From Apostichopus japonicus (taxonomy: Eukaryota > Echinodermata > Holothuroidea > Aspidochirotida > Stichopodidae): a DNA stretch of 64,000 nt. The position numbers were made by a program, and so were the translations under genes. The notes beneath the pieces were generated by a model. It was not told where the DNA came from. It was given only the letters and a program-made list of their open reading frames with translations, and did no database searches. Below are positions 60,416-64,000 of the stretch, piece by piece (within the stretch, counting starts at the first letter, position 1; each line of letters starts with the position of its first letter). Where the stretch lies: assembly GCF_037975245.1 (NCBI RefSeq), contig NC_092567.1:23092376-23156375 (forward strand), read 5' to 3'.

Positions 60416-60731
60416 ATTTACTTCGTTCCCCACTTACCTGTCTCCCCACAACCTATGCACCACATTCTACCGTGTCTAGAATGCCCTGGTAAACTTTTAA
60501 CACTGTACCAAGGTATTCCGGGCGAATTTCGCGAAAATTTTCCTAACTCCGAAAAACACAGTGAGACACTTTGTGGGTAGAAAAATGAAGGAAGGCCATT
60601 AGGGCCAGTGAGGGTGTACAGTGTTAAAAGTTTACCAGGGCATTCTAGACACGGTAGAATGTGGTGCATAGGTTGTGGGGAGACAGGTAAGTGGGTCACT
60701 CGTAAATATATAAACCAGTAAGTTTTATAAT
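60416..60731 (+). mobile_element. Foldback element, family E, copy 3 (short)
   Basis: The same arms and tail as the 58-kb copy, with a centre of under 100 bp that lacks most of the 58-kb centre but keeps 'cgaatttcgcgaaaattttc' and 'ttccttc...'-type segments in inverted order. Only about 1.7 kb separates it from copy 2. Confidence 0.9.
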
Positions 60732-61029
60732 AACTGGAATTAAAAATTATTGACAGATATGTGTACATATTTTAAAGCATAGTGTATGTATGAACATGTA
60801 AAGGTCATTATGTACAAATGTATCTAGCAAAATGTTTGCACAAAAATGGCATCATCAAGGAATGACAACATCGAAACGACTTACAATCGAAAGCCGCTCT
60901 TACAATTCCGTTTTAACTAAAAACATTTCAAAGCTTAACATTTTTTGATATATATACGTATATAAAAGCATGCACTGTTATATTTAATTGGTATTTAAAT
61001 GCAAAATACACCAATTTATCTTCTTCATA
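60732..61029. other. Non-coding stretch, nothing recognised
   Basis: AT-rich sequence with a short 'gatatatatacgtatata' palindrome near 60948. Confidence 0.5.
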
Positions 61030-61445
61030 TAAGTGTGTTATAGATTTATTTGATACAAGTCTGGGCTTTATTTACTTCGTATAATTCTGGCCTTCGTGTA
61101 CTTGATTCAAATCTGGCCATTATTTACTTGAAACAAGTCTGGTCTTTAAAATAATAAAAATAATAATAGCGATAATAATAATAATAATGTAGATTAATAA
61201 AGCGCCACTCCAGGAAAGGAGTAACTGTCCATGGCGCTGCACAAAGTGGAAAGCATCGACACTGAAAAACACAACAGAAAATATGAGTCTTCAGTGCAAG
61301 TCTGATCTATATATTTTCTTCATGCAAATCTGGCCTTCTTGTATCTCATACACATCTGGCCATTATTTCCTTGAATCAAGTCTGGTATTTATCTACTTCA
61401 TACAAGTCTGGCTTTCATGTACTTCATACATGTGTGGTCTTAATG
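61030..61445. repeat. Degenerate minisatellite, unit about 30 bp, split by a SINE-like insertion
   Basis: Units resemble 'tttacttgaaacaagtctgg' followed by 'ccatta' and run from 61030 to about 61149 and again from about 61300 to 61445. Between them lies an AAT-headed repeat ('aataataataataatgtag', 'aaagcgccactccaggaaag') that appears to have inserted into the array. Confidence 0.75.
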
Positions 61446-63953
61446 TATGTTTTTTATTTTAATTTAATTTAATTTTTTTTATTTGAAAAAAACTTTATTA
61501 CAACCATCGTCGCTTAACATAGTAAGTATGAATAGTTATACAAAAATGTGGTATAAAGTGTACTTTTAAGCAGTTTGAAACTAAAGAAATGATGAGTGTA
61601 ACTGATAAAATAGGTTGAGGGGAATCTAAAGAAGCTATAACTAGCTTATATGTAAGGTCCTCTTGAACAAAAGACAGATATAGGGAAAACAGACAAAAGG
61701 AAAAATCAACAATAGAAAATTACACTTAATTATGCAGATGCAAAATGTATAACAAAAAGGTACTGTAAGTCCTGTCTCAGTTATAGTGCTTTATGCAGTG
61801 ATGTCTGTTCACATCTTATTGCATTTTATGCCTCCTCATTACCAGTTGCAAAACATTTTATCTTTCATCAGTAAATGAAGTCATGGTTTTTTGTGTCTGA
61901 TTAATTCATCCCCTGCTGCATTGATTCATATTTATAATCTCGATAAATCATGAAATACTTTAGAGCCCCCACCCATGATCATGTCTGTCTTCATGCATAT
62001 GTACCTATTTGGGGAATGATGGACGATATTCTGTCACGTTTTTGACTCGCGATTCTTCAAGGCAAGTCATTAAAAATGTCTTTTTTTATTTATCTCTCGT
62101 GCAATTTGGCTCGAAGACAACACCATTTTAATTTCCTCGTTCTTAAATACCATCTGTTCTCAAAACGCTGTGCGAACAAATTTGTCATGGATGCTCGCAA
62201 TCTGTTTAAAACGAAGCAGAAAATCTCAAACCGTTCTACGGTCTGATGAAACATCGGTGGTTTTCATTGAGTTTGCTATATTTAGCAGCTGATTTTTTTC
62301 AAAATGAATTGGATTTATGAATTTCCTGACGAGATATGATTATGACAACAGTTCTTGGAAGATTAAAGCTGTGTTTTGTGTTACTATCAAACTACTACGT
62401 TCTAAACTATTCTCAATTCTGGTGTAATCTTAATTTACTGTCAAAATTTGAAAAATGAGGAATTCCAGTATGTTTGAAGTTTATTACAGTATGTAAGGCA
62501 TGATCGCAAATAAAAAGTTACTTTAAGCTTGCTTTTACAGTTGAGGAAATGACATATCTGTGTCTTGAAATGGTAGTCAAAATAAAAAAAATTAAAATAA
62601 AAAAAAAACGAAAAAAGGTTTGGTGGCCAACATCCGGAGCGAGTCCGTCTGTTCGTTTGTAACTTTGTAATTACTGGTCTTGAAATTTAGCTAAATGACA
62701 TAGTGGAACGCGGATACATGTGATATCTCTACTTGTACGGTGCTAATGTTATGCAATAAGCAACCTACGTTACAATGTGAATATATTATGATTGATACTA
62801 CAACTCTATAACTAAGAACAGTACGCTCCAAGGTATTACACAGACTAAAATGTCCTTGGTTATGTTGAGAAGATTAAAAAGATTGGTTGTAGGCCTATAT
62901 CATGTGTCCCAGTCGCACAATGATGTAAAGGTATGCAACCCATCCCTAAGTTGCAAGTTAAGTTTACATTTTATCTCTGTGTTCCCAAGCAAAATTAGGT
63001 TAATTTGCTGTATAAGAACAAAAGACAAGGTACAGTCTAGGACTAGTAAAGAAGGACAGATGAGGGACAGTTTGGTGATCATTCGTTAGTACATTGGTTA
63101 GAACAGTATCTGTAAATATTTACAGGATATAGCAGAGCAGGGAATATAAACAACTGATTATTCATGCTTCTAGGAGTTGGTTTCTAGGAAATTTCATAAC
63201 TCACTAGCAGAGGTAGGAGATCTTGCAGAATTAAACATCAACTTTGTGGTTATACCAACAACTTCAAATCTGCTACACATAACAGTGTAACATGAAGTGG
63301 GGGTGGGATGGGAGTGGGGGTGAGATCTGGAGTGGTGTGGGAGTTGGGTAGGTGGTATTCATGCCCAATAATTGCTAGAGCCTTCTTGGCCACATACATT
63401 ACGTGATTAGGAAGACTTAAAAATTAAGGTTATGTTGCAATTTTTAACAATCAATTTTCAATACCACAACAATTAAAAAACCACATCTATGCAAATCCCA
63501 TGTATGTATTTGTTAAATGCAATATTACTGAAATTGGGTAACATATAGGAGGTGAGGTGGTGTGTAGTGCTTACCATTATACAGTTTAATCATATATTCA
63601 TCTTCTGCCAAAAGCCCACACACGAGGATATGACCAAGCATGCATGAAATATGAAACATAGCACGTATCACCGTCTAACTGATACAGTAGCATGTACTTC
63701 ATATCAGTTACTTCTGGGTTCGCAGACTTATCAAGAGGCCCCAATGGACGTCGTCGACCCTCACAAGTGAGCTTGTTTATATTGTCTGGTAATCTGACAA
63801 CTCATCCTTCATCCAAGAATAAAATAAATGCCTATATGAGAGGTTCTCTGAAGGTTAGGGATATAGCCATAGATTGTTTACATAAAGAAAATATGACATG
63901 GCATATCCTGAAAAATTGCCGGAAGGAACTTTCAATGTCCTCACAGAGAATCA
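61446..63953. other. Intergenic, no recognised gene
   Basis: A-rich and T-rich tracts at 61447-61490 and 62585-62615; G-rich 'gtgggggtgggatgggagtg' near 63298-63355. Overlapping open frames near 62850-63089 are unsupported. Confidence 0.5.
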
Positions 63954-63993
63954 GACAAACATACAGACAGACAAACATACATACAGACAACTA
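63954..63993. repeat. (ACAG/ACAT)n microsatellite at the window edge
   Basis: 'agacaaacatacagacagac' followed by 'aaacatacatacagacaac'. Short tetranucleotide repeat. Confidence 0.8.
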
Positions 63994-64000
63994 TATAACA

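Noticed and set aside
60418-60768. 116-codon minus-strand frame and similar frames at 57945-58271
   Set aside because: They are arms of the foldback element, which give look-alike peptides (HLPVSPQPMH...) on both strands.

Overview
The window is a piece of an animal nuclear genome: AT-rich, with spliced genes, GT-AG introns, many short non-autonomous DNA transposons, tRNA-derived repeats, minisatellites, (AT)n tracts and poly-G/C tracts. The coding style and repeats (aataat-tailed elements with 'gagcgccaaatcag', and 'cataggcgtaggag' elements) suggest a marine invertebrate. An echinoderm such as a sea cucumber is a guess that the sequence does not prove. No bacterial operon, phage, CRISPR array or intact virus is visible.

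One gene can be reconstructed from start to stop. It lies on the + strand at 3563-14878 and has nine coding exons and eight GT-AG introns whose phases all agree. It encodes a 601-residue patatin-like phospholipase of the PNPLA2 (adipose triglyceride lipase, ATGL) group. The oxyanion-hole motif GCGFLG, the nucleophile motif GASAG (Ser37) and the DGG motif (Asp156) are intact, and similarity to vertebrate ATGL continues into the C-terminal half. It differs mainly in an enlarged, glutamate-rich linker encoded by exon 6.

The rest of the window (0-3.4 kb and 15-64 kb) is largely non-coding. I see one other well-formed but orphan exon (47655-47763, +), one basic open frame on the minus strand (742-1233), and two less AT-rich stretches that could be promoters or 5' exons (about 22.9-23.9 kb and 33.97-34.45 kb). 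The remainder is mobile-element debris and tandem repeats: a TTAA-flanked family (five copies), two hAT-like families with 8-bp target duplications, a foldback family (three inverted-repeat copies plus one half copy), three further inverted-repeat elements, SINE-like repeats, and minisatellites at 0, 0.6, 5.7, 9.1, 13.0, 11.5, 17.0, 23.1, 27.2, 47.0, 48.7, 54.6, 57.2 and 61 kb.

The most interesting signal is inside the lipase gene. In two of its eight introns (4 and 7) the intron begins with a minisatellite whose repeat unit contains the last 20-30 coding bases of the exon together with its 5' splice site. This places five extra donor-like sites after exon 4 (period 85 bp, the first at +72 and in frame) and eight after exon 7 (period 44 bp, all behind an immediate stop). 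The two arrays share no sequence, so the same kind of event appears to have happened twice in one gene.
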